This document shows positions 40,280-48,057 of a stretch of DNA of 64,000 bases, piece by piece (within the stretch, counting starts at the first letter, position 1; each line of letters begins with the position of its first letter). The notes beneath the pieces are model-generated. The model saw nothing but the letters and a program-made list of their open reading frames with translations, searched no databases and was not told where the DNA came from. The stretch spans positions 992,001-1,056,000 of the forward strand of contig NZ_JAABLQ010000001.1 in the NCBI RefSeq assembly GCF_009915765.1. The letters run 5' to 3'. This stretch comes from Pannonibacter sp. XCT-53. GTDB lineage: Bacteria > Pseudomonadota > Alphaproteobacteria > Rhizobiales > Stappiaceae. Made by a program: the position numbers and the translations under genes.

Positions 40280-41179
40280 TTATGCGTCTTGTCGCAGCCG
40301 GGCCAGGGCCGGACCCACATGGCCGCCGGCGTCCGCGAGAAGCTCGTTGGCCTGCGCCACCGTGGCGCCGCAGGCAATCAGGATGGCGGGCTTGACCGCC
40401 CCGGCCGTCTCGGCAAGGGCGGCGCGCGCCGTATCGAGGTCTTTGCCGCTGAGATCGGCCACCATGCCGGCTGCCCGATCGACGAGCTTGGCATTGTCGG
40501 CCACGACATTGACCATCCGGCCCTCGTGAACATGTCCGAGCCGGACACCGGCGAGGGTCGAAATCGTGTTGAGGGTCGCCTTCTGCGCCGTTGCCGCGCC
40601 GAGGCGGGTCGAGCCGGCCAGGATCTCCGGTCCGGTGTCGATGAACAGCGCGATGTCCGCCATGTCCAGCAGGGGCGAGCCCTGGACGCTGGCCAGCGAG
40701 ACGACACGGGCCCCGCGCGCCTTGGCACTCAGGGCCACGGCCAGCGTGTAGGGGGTCGATCCGGAGGCGGAGACCGCGATCACCAGATCGCCGGGACCGG
40801 GCTGCACCCGGTTCACGTCGGTATCGGCGAGGCTCGCATCGTCCTCGACCGCACCTGGCATGTCGAGCAGGGCACCCGCACCGCCGGCAAACAGCATGAC
40901 CACCTGGTGGCGTGCGACGCCGAAGGTTCCGGGAATTTCGAGGCAATCGGCCAGGGCCATGAGGCCGGAACTGCCAGCGCCTGCATAGATCACGCGATGA
41001 CCGGCGGCGATTGCATCCGCCATGGCCTGTCCGGCCTCCGCGACAAGGGCTGCGGCCGGCGCGATGCTGGTCAGGGCTCCGGCCTGCGCGTCAAGGATGG
41101 CGCGAACGGTTTCCGTTGCGTCACTTGCATGCAGGGCGTCCGCCTGGGCGTGCCGTGTTTCGGTACGTCTCTTGGTCAT
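40280..41179 (-). CDS. murQ: N-acetylmuramic acid 6-phosphate etherase
   Basis: A 299-residue SIS-domain etherase. It has GAGSSGLMALADCLEIPGTF, DDASLADTDVN, SASGSTPYTL, GPEILAGSTRLGAATAQK and a C-terminal helical domain (CGATVAQANELL). It cleaves the lactyl ether of MurNAc-6-phosphate to GlcNAc-6-phosphate and D-lactate. It heads the minus-strand importer operon and is divergent from the kinase gene, whose product would supply the 6-phosphate. gggaggcaaga precedes the ATG. Confidence 0.94.
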   Translation of the reverse strand: MTKRRTETRHAQADALHASDATETVRAILDAQAGALTSIAPAAALVAEAGQAMADAIAAGHRVIYAGAGSSGLMALADCLEIPGTFGVARHQVVMLFAGGAGALLDMPGAVEDDASLADTDVNRVQPGPGDLVIAVSASGSTPYTLAVALSAKARGARVVSLASVQGSPLLDMADIALFIDTGPEILAGSTRLGAATAQKATLNTISTLAGVRLGHVHEGRMVNVVADNAKLVDRAAGMVADLSGKDLDTARAALAETAGAVKPAILIACGATVAQANELLADAGGHVGPALARLRQDA

Positions 41180-41329
41180 TCTTGCCTCCCTGGTTTGATA
41201 ATGCCAAAAGAATACCAATTGTAAAGTGTCAAATTCGATCGATGGAATTTTGCGGAAAATCGGCCAGTTTTTCCATGGGGGCTTTTCATTTGGTATGGCT
41301 TTGGTATCATTCACGCAAAGGGAGGACCA
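41180..41329. promoter_or_regulatory. Divergent control region with TTGGTAT-type sites
   Basis: This AT-rich 150-bp gap between murQ and the kinase gene carries TTGGTAT at 41290-41296 and 41301-41307 (11-bp offset) and the inverted form ATACCAA at 41212-41218. GntR/HutC-family NagR proteins bind GGTAT-like half-sites, and a GntR gene follows in the plus-strand operon. The AT-rich run 41201-41235 is a likely promoter zone. Confidence 0.55.
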
Positions 41330-42184
41330 ATGACGCTGTTTCTGGGGATTGACGGTGGCGGGACTGGCTGCCGGGCGATTGTCGCGGATGCGACCGGGGC
41401 CGTGCTCGGCACCGGTTCGGCCGGTCCGTCCAACATCGTGTCCGATCCGGATGGCGCGCTGGCGAGCATTCTGGCGGCCGCCGGGGCTGCGCTTGGCAGT
41501 CACGGGCGGCTGGACGACCTGCATGCGGTGCTCGGTCTGGCCGGCGGCAATGTCGCCGAGGCGGTCGAGACCCTGGTGTCGCGGCTCCCCTTTGCCTCCG
41601 CGCTCGTGGTCAATGATGGCGTGACCGCCGTGAAGGGTGCGCTTGGCGATGACGACGGCGTCATGGCCGCCATCGGGACCGGAACCATCTTTGCCGTCCA
41701 GCGCGCCGGACAGATCCGCGAGATCGGCGGCTGGGGCTTCATTCTCGGGGACGAGGCGTCCGGGGCGTGGATGGGGCGGCGGCTGCTGGCCATGGGGCTG
41801 CGGGCCATCGACGGGTTCGTGCCGGGCACGCCCTTTCTTGACGAGATCTTCGCCGAGCTGGGGGGCGCTGCCCAGATCGTCGGCGCTGCGCCGGGCATGC
41901 GCCCGGCCGATTTTGCGCGGCTTGCCCCGCGTATCCTGGCTGCAGCCGAGGCGGGTGACCCGGCGGCCCGGCGCGTGGTTGACGACAGCGTGGCCGAGGT
42001 GGCTGCGGCAATCGAGCTGCTGCAGGGGGGGGAGACCCTGCCGGTGGTGTTCCTGGGAGGGCTTGGGCCCCTGCATGCCGGGCGGTTGAAGCACCGCTGG
42101 CCGCAGCAGGCTGCCCTCGGCGGATCTGTGGAGGGAGCGGTGTTCATGGCGCGCAGGCGCCACGAGGCCGGTCTCGGGAGGTGA
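41330..42184 (+). CDS. BadF/BadG-family amino-sugar kinase (GlcNAc/MurNAc kinase type)
   Basis: A 284-residue ASKHA kinase: phosphate loop GIDGGGTGCRA, NDGVTAV, the second phosphate motif AIGTGTIF, and GGWGFILGDEASG, which is typical of GlcNAc and MurNAc kinases. It phosphorylates imported amino sugar at O6. Clostridial MurK of this family accepts both GlcNAc and MurNAc, which would suit murQ and nagA beside it. Ggagg lies 4 bp before the ATG. It is 4 bp from the regulator gene. Confidence 0.88.
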   Translation: MTLFLGIDGGGTGCRAIVADATGAVLGTGSAGPSNIVSDPDGALASILAAAGAALGSHGRLDDLHAVLGLAGGNVAEAVETLVSRLPFASALVVNDGVTAVKGALGDDDGVMAAIGTGTIFAVQRAGQIREIGGWGFILGDEASGAWMGRRLLAMGLRAIDGFVPGTPFLDEIFAELGGAAQIVGAAPGMRPADFARLAPRILAAAEAGDPAARRVVDDSVAEVAAAIELLQGGETLPVVFLGGLGPLHAGRLKHRWPQQAALGGSVEGAVFMARRRHEAGLGR

Positions 42185-42188
42185 GGGA

Positions 42189-42962
42189 ATGGACGACTTG
42201 TTCTCGCCCGAGGGGTTCGACGAGGCCGGACCGCTTTACGTGGCGCTGCAGCGGCGGATCGCCGATGCCATTGCCACCGGCCAGCTGACCCCGGGCGACA
42301 GCCTGCCGCCGGAGCGCGACATGGCGGCCAAGACGGGGCTCAGCCGCGTCACGGTCCGCAAGGCCGTGCAGGCGCTTGTGGCCCAGGGGCACCTGGTGCA
42401 GAAGCGCGGGTCCGGCACCTTCGTCGCCCCCAAGGTTGAGCGTCTCGAACAGGCGCTGTCGCTGCTGACCTCCTTCTCGGAAGACATGGCGCGACGGGGC
42501 AAGACCGTCGAATCGGTGTTCCTGTCGCGCGGCATTCATGCGCCGACGCCGGAAGAGGTGATGGCGCTCGGCCTCAGCGCGCAGGACCGGGTGTCGCGTC
42601 TGGAGCGCGTGCGCCAGACCGACGGGGTGCCGCTGGCGATCGAGCGGGCGGCGCTGTCGACCGCCATCCTGCCCGATCCCTTCCGGGTCGAGCGCTCGCT
42701 CTACGAGGTTCTGTCCGAACTCGGCCGCCGGCCGGTGCGGGCGGTGCAGCGCCTGTCGGCCACCAATCTTTCGCCTGCCGATGCGGCTCTCCTCCATCTG
42801 CCGGCCGGAGCGGCCGGGCTGCGGATCGAGCGTGTGTCCTACCTGCCGTCCGGGCGGGTGGTGGAATTCACGCGCTCGCTTTATCGCGGCGATGCCTACG
42901 ACTTCGCCGTTGAACTCCAGCTTGCCCCCGAAACGCCGCGGGCATCGACCGACAAGGACTGA
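42189..42962 (+). CDS. GntR/HutC-family regulator (NagR-like)
   Basis: A 257-residue regulator. It has an N-terminal winged helix-turn-helix (GDSLPPERDMAAKTGLSRVTVRKAVQ split over about residues 30-60) and a UTRA effector domain (about 95-245, with SRLERVRQTDGVPLAIERAAL and VEFTRSLYRGDAYDF). UTRA proteins of this group respond to GlcN-6-P or GlcNAc-6-P. Encoded within the kinase-deaminase-deacetylase operon, it probably represses both divergent amino-sugar operons. Confidence 0.92.
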   Translation: MDDLFSPEGFDEAGPLYVALQRRIADAIATGQLTPGDSLPPERDMAAKTGLSRVTVRKAVQALVAQGHLVQKRGSGTFVAPKVERLEQALSLLTSFSEDMARRGKTVESVFLSRGIHAPTPEEVMALGLSAQDRVSRLERVRQTDGVPLAIERAALSTAILPDPFRVERSLYEVLSELGRRPVRAVQRLSATNLSPADAALLHLPAGAAGLRIERVSYLPSGRVVEFTRSLYRGDAYDFAVELQLAPETPRASTDKD

Positions 42963-42964
42963 TC

Positions 42965-43993
42965 ATGACTACGACGACGCACATGGCCACCGAAGTTGCC
43001 GAAATCCCCGAGGCGGCCGCGCGTTTCCTGACCGAGGCCCGCGCGCCGCTCGCCGCCGCTGCTGCCGCCATGCGCCAGCTGGATCCGAAGGTGATCGTCA
43101 GCGTCGCCCGCGGCTCCTCCGACCACGCCTCGACCTACTTCAAGTATGCGGTCGAGCTGGTCGCCGGCGTGCCGGTCGCCTCTGTCGGTCCCTCGATTGC
43201 CTCCATCTACGGCCGAACGCTGAAGCTGGCCGGTGCCGCCTGTGTCGGCGTGTCCCAGTCGGGCAAGAGCCCGGACATCGTCGAGATGATGCGCTCGGCC
43301 GGCGCCGGCGGGGCGCTGACCATCGCCCTGACCAACAACGCCGCCTCGCCGATGGCGGCCGTCAGCGCCCATGCGCTGCCGCTCAGCGCCGGGCCGGAGC
43401 AGAGCGTCGCGGCCACCAAGACCTTCGTCAACTCGGTCGTCGCCGGCCTGGCGCTGCTGTCCGAATGGCTCGAGGACGAGGCGCTTCGCGCGGCGGTCGC
43501 CGGTCTGCCGGAGGCCTTTGCCCGGGCGCTGGAGCAGGACTGGACCCCGCTGTCCGACCGGCTGGTGCGGGCCCAGTCGCTTTATGTCCTGGGGCGCGGT
43601 CCGGGCTTTGCCATGTCCAATGAAATGGCGCTGAAGTTCAAGGAAACCAGTGGCTTGCATGCGGAATCCTACAGTGCCGCGGAAGTTCTGCACGGCCCGG
43701 CGGCCATTGTCGGCGGCCGCTTCCCGGTGCTTGCGCTCGGGGTCGAGGATGCGGCGCTGCCGCATGTCCGGGCAACGGTCGAGCGTCTGGTCGGGCAGGA
43801 GGCGGACGTGTTCTGCACCGGGCTGACCGTCGACGGCGCCACCACGCTGCCCAGCGTCTCCGGCCTGCATCCGATCGTGGCTCCGCTGGTCCTCGGCGTC
43901 AGCTTCTACAAGTTCATCGAGCAGCTGTCGCGGCGTCGCGGGTTCAACCCGGATGTGCCGCCGCACCTGAAGAAGGTCACGGAGACGGTCTGA
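42965..43993 (+). CDS. SIS-domain glucosamine-6-phosphate deaminase (NagB-II type)
   Basis: A 342-residue protein with two SIS domains related to the isomerase half of GlmS: ARGSSDHASTYFKY, SQSGKSPDIVEMM, AATKTFVNS, ESYSAAEVLHGP and a KVTETV tail. No glutaminase domain is present, so it should work as the alternative glucosamine-6-phosphate deaminase, giving fructose-6-phosphate and ammonia. It ends exactly where nagA begins (one-base overlap). Confidence 0.9.
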   Translation: MTTTTHMATEVAEIPEAAARFLTEARAPLAAAAAAMRQLDPKVIVSVARGSSDHASTYFKYAVELVAGVPVASVGPSIASIYGRTLKLAGAACVGVSQSGKSPDIVEMMRSAGAGGALTIALTNNAASPMAAVSAHALPLSAGPEQSVAATKTFVNSVVAGLALLSEWLEDEALRAAVAGLPEAFARALEQDWTPLSDRLVRAQSLYVLGRGPGFAMSNEMALKFKETSGLHAESYSAAEVLHGPAAIVGGRFPVLALGVEDAALPHVRATVERLVGQEADVFCTGLTVDGATTLPSVSGLHPIVAPLVLGVSFYKFIEQLSRRRGFNPDVPPHLKKVTETV

Positions 43994-45153
43994 TGCGTCT
44001 GGTCTTTACGGGCGCCCGGCTGTTCGACGGCCAGCGTCTTCTCGAGGGGCGGGCGCTTCTGGTCGAGGACGGCCGCATCGCCGGCTTTGCCGACCTCGCC
44101 TCGGCGGAGGCGGGGGCCTTTGGCGGCGAACACATCGCGCTGGCCGGCGGGGTTCTCGCACCCGGTTTCCTCGACCTGCAGGTCAATGGCGGCGACGGCA
44201 TCATGGTCGACGGCAGCGCCGATGTGGAGCGTCTGCGCCGCATCTGTGCCGCCCATCTCCGCCTTGGGGCCACCGGCATCCTGCCGACGCTGATCACCGA
44301 CACGCGCGCGGCCACGGCCGCGGTCCTGGCGGCCGGCAGCGCTGCCGCGCGGGCCGCCGTGCCCGGCTTCCTCGGCCTGCATCTGGAGGGGCCGCATCTG
44401 GATCCGCGCCGCAAGGGCGCGCATGATCCGGCGCTGATCCGTCCGATGGACGAGAGTGATCTGGCGATGCTGTGCCAGGCGGCGGCCGAGCTGCCGGTCC
44501 TCCTGGTCACGCTCGCGCCGCAGTCGGTCACGCCGGAGCAGATCGCCGCGCTCAGCCGTGCCGGCGTGATCGTCAGCCTTGGCCACACCGACAGCACCGC
44601 CGCCGAAGCCAAGGCCGCCTTTGCGGCCGGGGCGCGCTGCGTCACGCATCTGTTCAACGCCATGAGCCAGCTCGGCAACCGCGAGCCGGGCATGGTCGGG
44701 GCGACGCTCGATTCGGATGTCTTCTGCGGGATCATCACCGACGGTGTCCATGTGGCACCGGAGGGCCTGCGCATCGCGCTGGCCGCGAAGCGGGGCGAGG
44801 GGCTCTTCCTCGTCTCGGACGCGATGGCGGCAGCCGGGACCGATGTCGCGGAGTTCATGCTCGGCGGTCGCCGCATCCTCAGGGCCAATGGCCGCCTGAC
44901 GCTGGAGGACGGCACCCTGGCCGGTGCCGACATCTGCCTGCCGCGCTCCATCCGCTATCTGGTCCAGACCGTCGGGGCACCGCTCGACCTGGCGCTGGCC
45001 ATGGCCACGAGCCGGCCGGCGGCCTGCATCGGCGCCAGTGATCGCCTCGGCGCGCTGGCCAAGGGCCGTCGGGCGGATCTGGTTCACCTGACCGGAGATC
45101 TGGAACTGGCGGGCGTCTGGCATGCCGGCGCGCCGGTGCCGGGGGTCACCTGA
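43993..45153 (+). CDS. nagA: N-acetylglucosamine-6-phosphate deacetylase
   Basis: A 386-residue amidohydrolase. LDLQVNGGDGIMVDG, the metal-binding Glu in LHLEGPHLDP, LGHTDSTAAEAK, THLFNAMSQL, DGVHVAP and the catalytic Asp in LVSDAMAAAGT are present. It removes the acetyl group from GlcNAc-6-phosphate coming from the kinase or from MurQ. Last gene of the operon, followed by a clear intrinsic terminator. Confidence 0.95.
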   Translation: MRLVFTGARLFDGQRLLEGRALLVEDGRIAGFADLASAEAGAFGGEHIALAGGVLAPGFLDLQVNGGDGIMVDGSADVERLRRICAAHLRLGATGILPTLITDTRAATAAVLAAGSAAARAAVPGFLGLHLEGPHLDPRRKGAHDPALIRPMDESDLAMLCQAAAELPVLLVTLAPQSVTPEQIAALSRAGVIVSLGHTDSTAAEAKAAFAAGARCVTHLFNAMSQLGNREPGMVGATLDSDVFCGIITDGVHVAPEGLRIALAAKRGEGLFLVSDAMAAAGTDVAEFMLGGRRILRANGRLTLEDGTLAGADICLPRSIRYLVQTVGAPLDLALAMATSRPAACIGASDRLGALAKGRRADLVHLTGDLELAGVWHAGAPVPGVT

Positions 45154-45182
45154 GCGGTCCTGACCGACGCTGCCGAGATCCG

Positions 45183-45214
45183 AAGGGAGAGCCGTTGTGC
45201 TCTCCCTTTTTTCT
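45183..45214 (+). terminator. Intrinsic terminator after nagA
   Basis: Stem aagggagagc / gctctccctt (45183-45208) with a 6-nt loop, running into a T tract (ttttttc). The best canonical terminator in the window. Confidence 0.85.
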
Positions 45215-45230
45215 TGATCCGGCCCGGCCC

Positions 45231-45842
45231 TCAACGCCGCTCGGGCGGACAGGCCGTCAGACGCTGCCGAAGACTGGCCGCGTCCTGTGGCGGCAGCAAC
45301 GCAAGCACGTCCGCCGTTTCGGTCATCCTCACGAACGGCCCCGCAGGTGTCGTCCTCAGGAATGTCCGCAGCCGCATCTGCGCCGGAAGCGGGCGCGCAA
45401 GGCAGCCCCCGACCACCGAGATCGTCAGCTCGCCCCGGCCCTCGGACGTCTGCTTCAGCGCGGTGATCCGCTGCTGCGCGGATCTGGCCCGGTCGAGATC
45501 CACTGCGGCGATTCGCGCCAGATGGATCCGTTCGCCCGGCTCTGCCACCACGCTGGCCGCGCCTGCCGGACCCGAATCGTCGGCCTTGATCTCGAGGCGG
45601 AACTCCTCGGCGATCGCCGCCTCCGGCTGTGCCGCAGGCGCATAGGCCAGTCGCAGCACCACATCGCCCGAGCGCAGATGCAGCGCCTCGTCCATCCCCA
45701 CGCCGGCGGTCAGAAGGGCCGGATCCGTCGTGAGCGGATCAAGGCTGGCCGCCGTCAGCACGCCGGAGGCGGTCAGGGAGGCGCACCCGGCCAGGGCGCC
45801 GGCAAGGAGCAGGGGGACGAGAGCAGGGAGCGGCTTGCGCAT
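45231..45842 (-). CDS. Hypothetical lipoprotein
   Basis: A 203-residue protein of unknown function. The N-terminus is a lipoprotein signal (ALVPLLLAGALAGC, lipobox LAGC, Cys about 20). The rest is a predicted beta-rich periplasmic domain with ELTISVVGGCLARP and a second Cys near the C-terminus that could pair internally. It is divergent from a small membrane protein gene, sharing a 65-bp AT-rich promoter region. Confidence 0.75.
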   Translation of the reverse strand: MRKPLPALVPLLLAGALAGCASLTASGVLTAASLDPLTTDPALLTAGVGMDEALHLRSGDVVLRLAYAPAAQPEAAIAEEFRLEIKADDSGPAGAASVVAEPGERIHLARIAAVDLDRARSAQQRITALKQTSEGRGELTISVVGGCLARPLPAQMRLRTFLRTTPAGPFVRMTETADVLALLPPQDAASLRQRLTACPPERR

Positions 45843-45854
45843 TCGATCGAACTC

Positions 45855-45880
45855 CGATAATCAACATTTAGAAATTATCG
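45855..45880. promoter_or_regulatory. Inverted repeat in a short AT-rich divergent promoter
   Basis: cgataat and attatcg form a perfect 7-bp inverted repeat with a 12-nt spacer, in the 65-bp gap between the lipoprotein gene and the membrane protein gene. Candidate operator for an unknown regulator. Confidence 0.45.
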
Positions 45881-45907
45881 TAAAACATTAAATCGAGAAA
45901 GCGTAAG

Positions 45908-46459
45908 ATGAAAAAATCTTTCGTATCTCCCTTCGGAACCCCTGCCGTCCGGCTGCTGGTTCTTCTCACGGCGGCGGTCGGCTTCCTCGTTGGCCTGACG
46001 GTGGCGCTTGGCGTGTGGTGCGTCTTCAGTCCCACCTCGCTGGCCCTTGTCGTGCTGGCGCGGCTGGATGTCGGGGCGGAGGGGCTCGACGACTGGCAGG
46101 TGCAGGCGGTGGCCGGCATCCTGATCCTGCTGTTTGCCCTGTGGCTGCAGGCGCTGGCTGCGCTGAAGGATCTGGTCGAGACCAGTCTCGATCCGGGCCA
46201 TGTGCCGATCTCGCTGCTGCGGTTCAGCTACCGCCGCGCCCTGCAGTTCTCGGTCGCCGGGGTGGTCTGGTCGGTGGTGGCGCAGATGCCGCTGGCGGCC
46301 CTCCTGACTGATGACGACCGGTTCCTGCTGATGCGTTTCGGCGAGCTGACCCTGCTTTCCGTCCTGCTCTTCGCCTTTGCAGTCCTCTCCTTCCGCCTCG
46401 TGCTCGCCAGCCGCCGCGAAACCCGCGCCGCGGCTGCCTCCCGCTCCCTGTCCTTGTGA
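45908..46459 (+). CDS. Hypothetical inner-membrane protein
   Basis: A 183-residue protein with four predicted membrane spans: AVRLLVLLTAAVGFLVGLTV, VAGILILLFALWLQALAAL, LQFSVAGVVWSVVAQMPLAAL and LTLLSVLLFAFAVLSFRLV. The tail is basic. No recognised family. The following lipoprotein gene starts with GTGA overlap, so the two may act together in the envelope. Confidence 0.72.
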   Translation: MKKSFVSPFGTPAVRLLVLLTAAVGFLVGLTVALGVWCVFSPTSLALVVLARLDVGAEGLDDWQVQAVAGILILLFALWLQALAALKDLVETSLDPGHVPISLLRFSYRRALQFSVAGVVWSVVAQMPLAALLTDDDRFLLMRFGELTLLSVLLFAFAVLSFRLVLASRRETRAAAASRSLSL

Positions 46460-46968
46460 AAGCTCCGTCCATGTCCTCCGCCATCCGGTCCTCCGCCGTC
46501 CTTCTCCTCCTCTCCGGCCTTGCCGCCTGCTCCCCCACCGTCCGGCAGGCCCCCGCGCCCATCCTGTCGCCGCAGGGGCAGTCCATGGGGACGCTTCATC
46601 TCACCTTCCAGCAGGAGAGCAACCTGTTCGAGGATGTGAACCGCATCGTGGCGACGGCCGTCAGCAGCGACGGCGAGGTGTTCACCGGGCGTGTCGTCCA
46701 GTCGATCGAGCAGACGAATTCCGACAGTTCCGACATGTTCTGGGATCCGGCCAAGACGTCGAAGAAGGGGTGGGGCGGGCTCAGCTTCCGCGACGGGTCC
46801 GAGACGTCGGTCAGCTACCGCTCGGATGCCCAGGCCGTCCTCAACGGCAATCGGGGCCGCAGCATGAGCTGCGACATCCGCTTTGCCGAGCCGTCGGCCG
46901 GCATTGATGGCGGGGGCGTCGGCCAGTGCCGCATCTCGGATGGCCGCCAGGTGCCCGTGCAGTTCTGA
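46456..46968 (+). CDS. Hypothetical lipoprotein
   Basis: A 170-residue (GTG 46456) or 165-residue (ATG 46471) protein with a lipobox SGLAAC and a small beta-rich domain (TLHLTFQQESNLFEDVNRIV, MSCDIRFAEPSAGIDGGGVG). The GTG overlaps the preceding stop, suggesting translational coupling. Function unknown. Confidence 0.7.
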   Translation: MKAPSMSSAIRSSAVLLLLSGLAACSPTVRQAPAPILSPQGQSMGTLHLTFQQESNLFEDVNRIVATAVSSDGEVFTGRVVQSIEQTNSDSSDMFWDPAKTSKKGWGGLSFRDGSETSVSYRSDAQAVLNGNRGRSMSCDIRFAEPSAGIDGGGVGQCRISDGRQVPVQF

Positions 46969-46985
46969 TGCGGGCCGGCCCTGTG

Positions 46986-47029
46986 GCCTGACGGCAGGGG
47001 CGGGATCTTCAGCCTGACGGCAGGGGCGG
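46986..47029. repeat. Two 18-bp direct repeats, 26-bp period
   Basis: gcctgacggcaggggcgg occurs at 46986-47003 and 47012-47029, between the converging lipoprotein and TupA-like genes. Function unknown. Confidence 0.7.
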
Positions 47030-47040
47030 ACACCGGTGGC

Positions 47041-47973
47041 TCAGGCCGCCGGCGATGTCCCGATCCTCCAGTGATCCCCCAGCCAGCGGTCGAATGTCTT
47101 CGGCTCGAAGGCCTCGAAGCCACCGCCCGGATAAAGCGTCAGCTCCCCGATGTAGAGACGGTCGCCGGTGTCGTAGAAATCCACCCGCACGAAATCGAGC
47201 CCCTCGGCGACCGTTTCCGCCAGCCGCAACATCTCGTCCAGCCGCGGCGGGGGCGGCACGCTGCCCGGGTAAGGCGGATAATAGTCCGGGTCGTGGAACC
47301 CCAGCCGCGACCACTGACGGTCGAAGTTCGCGCAATAGCCCTGATTCGCCTCGCGGACGTCGACGCCGATCAGCGCCACCCGGCCGTGGAACACGAAGCA
47401 GCGGTAATCCCAGGGCACGCCCCCGTCCGGGCGGGTCAGCAACGGCTCGATCATCGCCTGGCGCGGCACACCCGCATAGGCCCATTCCCGATTGTAGCGG
47501 GCATGATCGATGGCAAGCCAGCGCGGCAGCGGGTCGTCGCGCTGCACCGCAGCCACATCGGCAGGACCGTGCAGGAAGGTTCCGAGCCCGCTGGCGTGGT
47601 TCGGCTTCAGCACGGCGGGCAGGGGGATCATGCGCCAGTCGATGTCCGCAAGCCGGGTGCCGGACCACAGGGTGGGCACCGCATGGCGCTCGCCGATCCG
47701 CTCGGCGATGAAGGACTTGACCGCGAGCTTGTCGACGAGCCGGATGTACAGCGGGTTCCGGTCGTGGAGCTTGCGGTGCTGCAGTTTCTCGCAGAACGTC
47801 CTGGGGTGGTCGAGGTCCGGCCATTCCCCCTTGATGGACAGGAACTTGAGCTGCAGATAGGGCCGGTCGGGCAGGGGCGAGATCAGCCGCCAGAACAGGC
47901 GACGGGCCCTGAGCAGCACGGGATTCTGGCGCTCGCCGGCCCGGATGAAGCTTTCCTTCTCTGTCTCGGCCAC
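47041..47973 (-). CDS. TupA-like ATP-grasp protein (polysaccharide-associated)
   Basis: A 310-residue protein of the TupA-like ATP-grasp family, recognised by the pattern of FLSIKGEWPDLDHPRTFCEKLQ, DKLAVKSFIAERIG, AVLKPNHASG, YRCFVFHG and VRVDFYDTGDRLYIGELT. Members sit in surface and capsule polysaccharide clusters and may ligate amino acids to cell-wall or capsule polymers. Start is GTG at 47973 with ggggag seven bases upstream. It is divergent from the flippase gene. Confidence 0.82.
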   Translation of the reverse strand: MAETEKESFIRAGERQNPVLLRARRLFWRLISPLPDRPYLQLKFLSIKGEWPDLDHPRTFCEKLQHRKLHDRNPLYIRLVDKLAVKSFIAERIGERHAVPTLWSGTRLADIDWRMIPLPAVLKPNHASGLGTFLHGPADVAAVQRDDPLPRWLAIDHARYNREWAYAGVPRQAMIEPLLTRPDGGVPWDYRCFVFHGRVALIGVDVREANQGYCANFDRQWSRLGFHDPDYYPPYPGSVPPPPRLDEMLRLAETVAEGLDFVRVDFYDTGDRLYIGELTLYPGGGFEAFEPKTFDRWLGDHWRIGTSPAA

Positions 47974-48057
47974 GCCTAGTCTCCCCTGATCCTCCGCAGC
48001 AAGCGATAGCAGCCGGATTTTAATCTGCCGTTACGCCGGCTGCCCTATACCGGGGAC

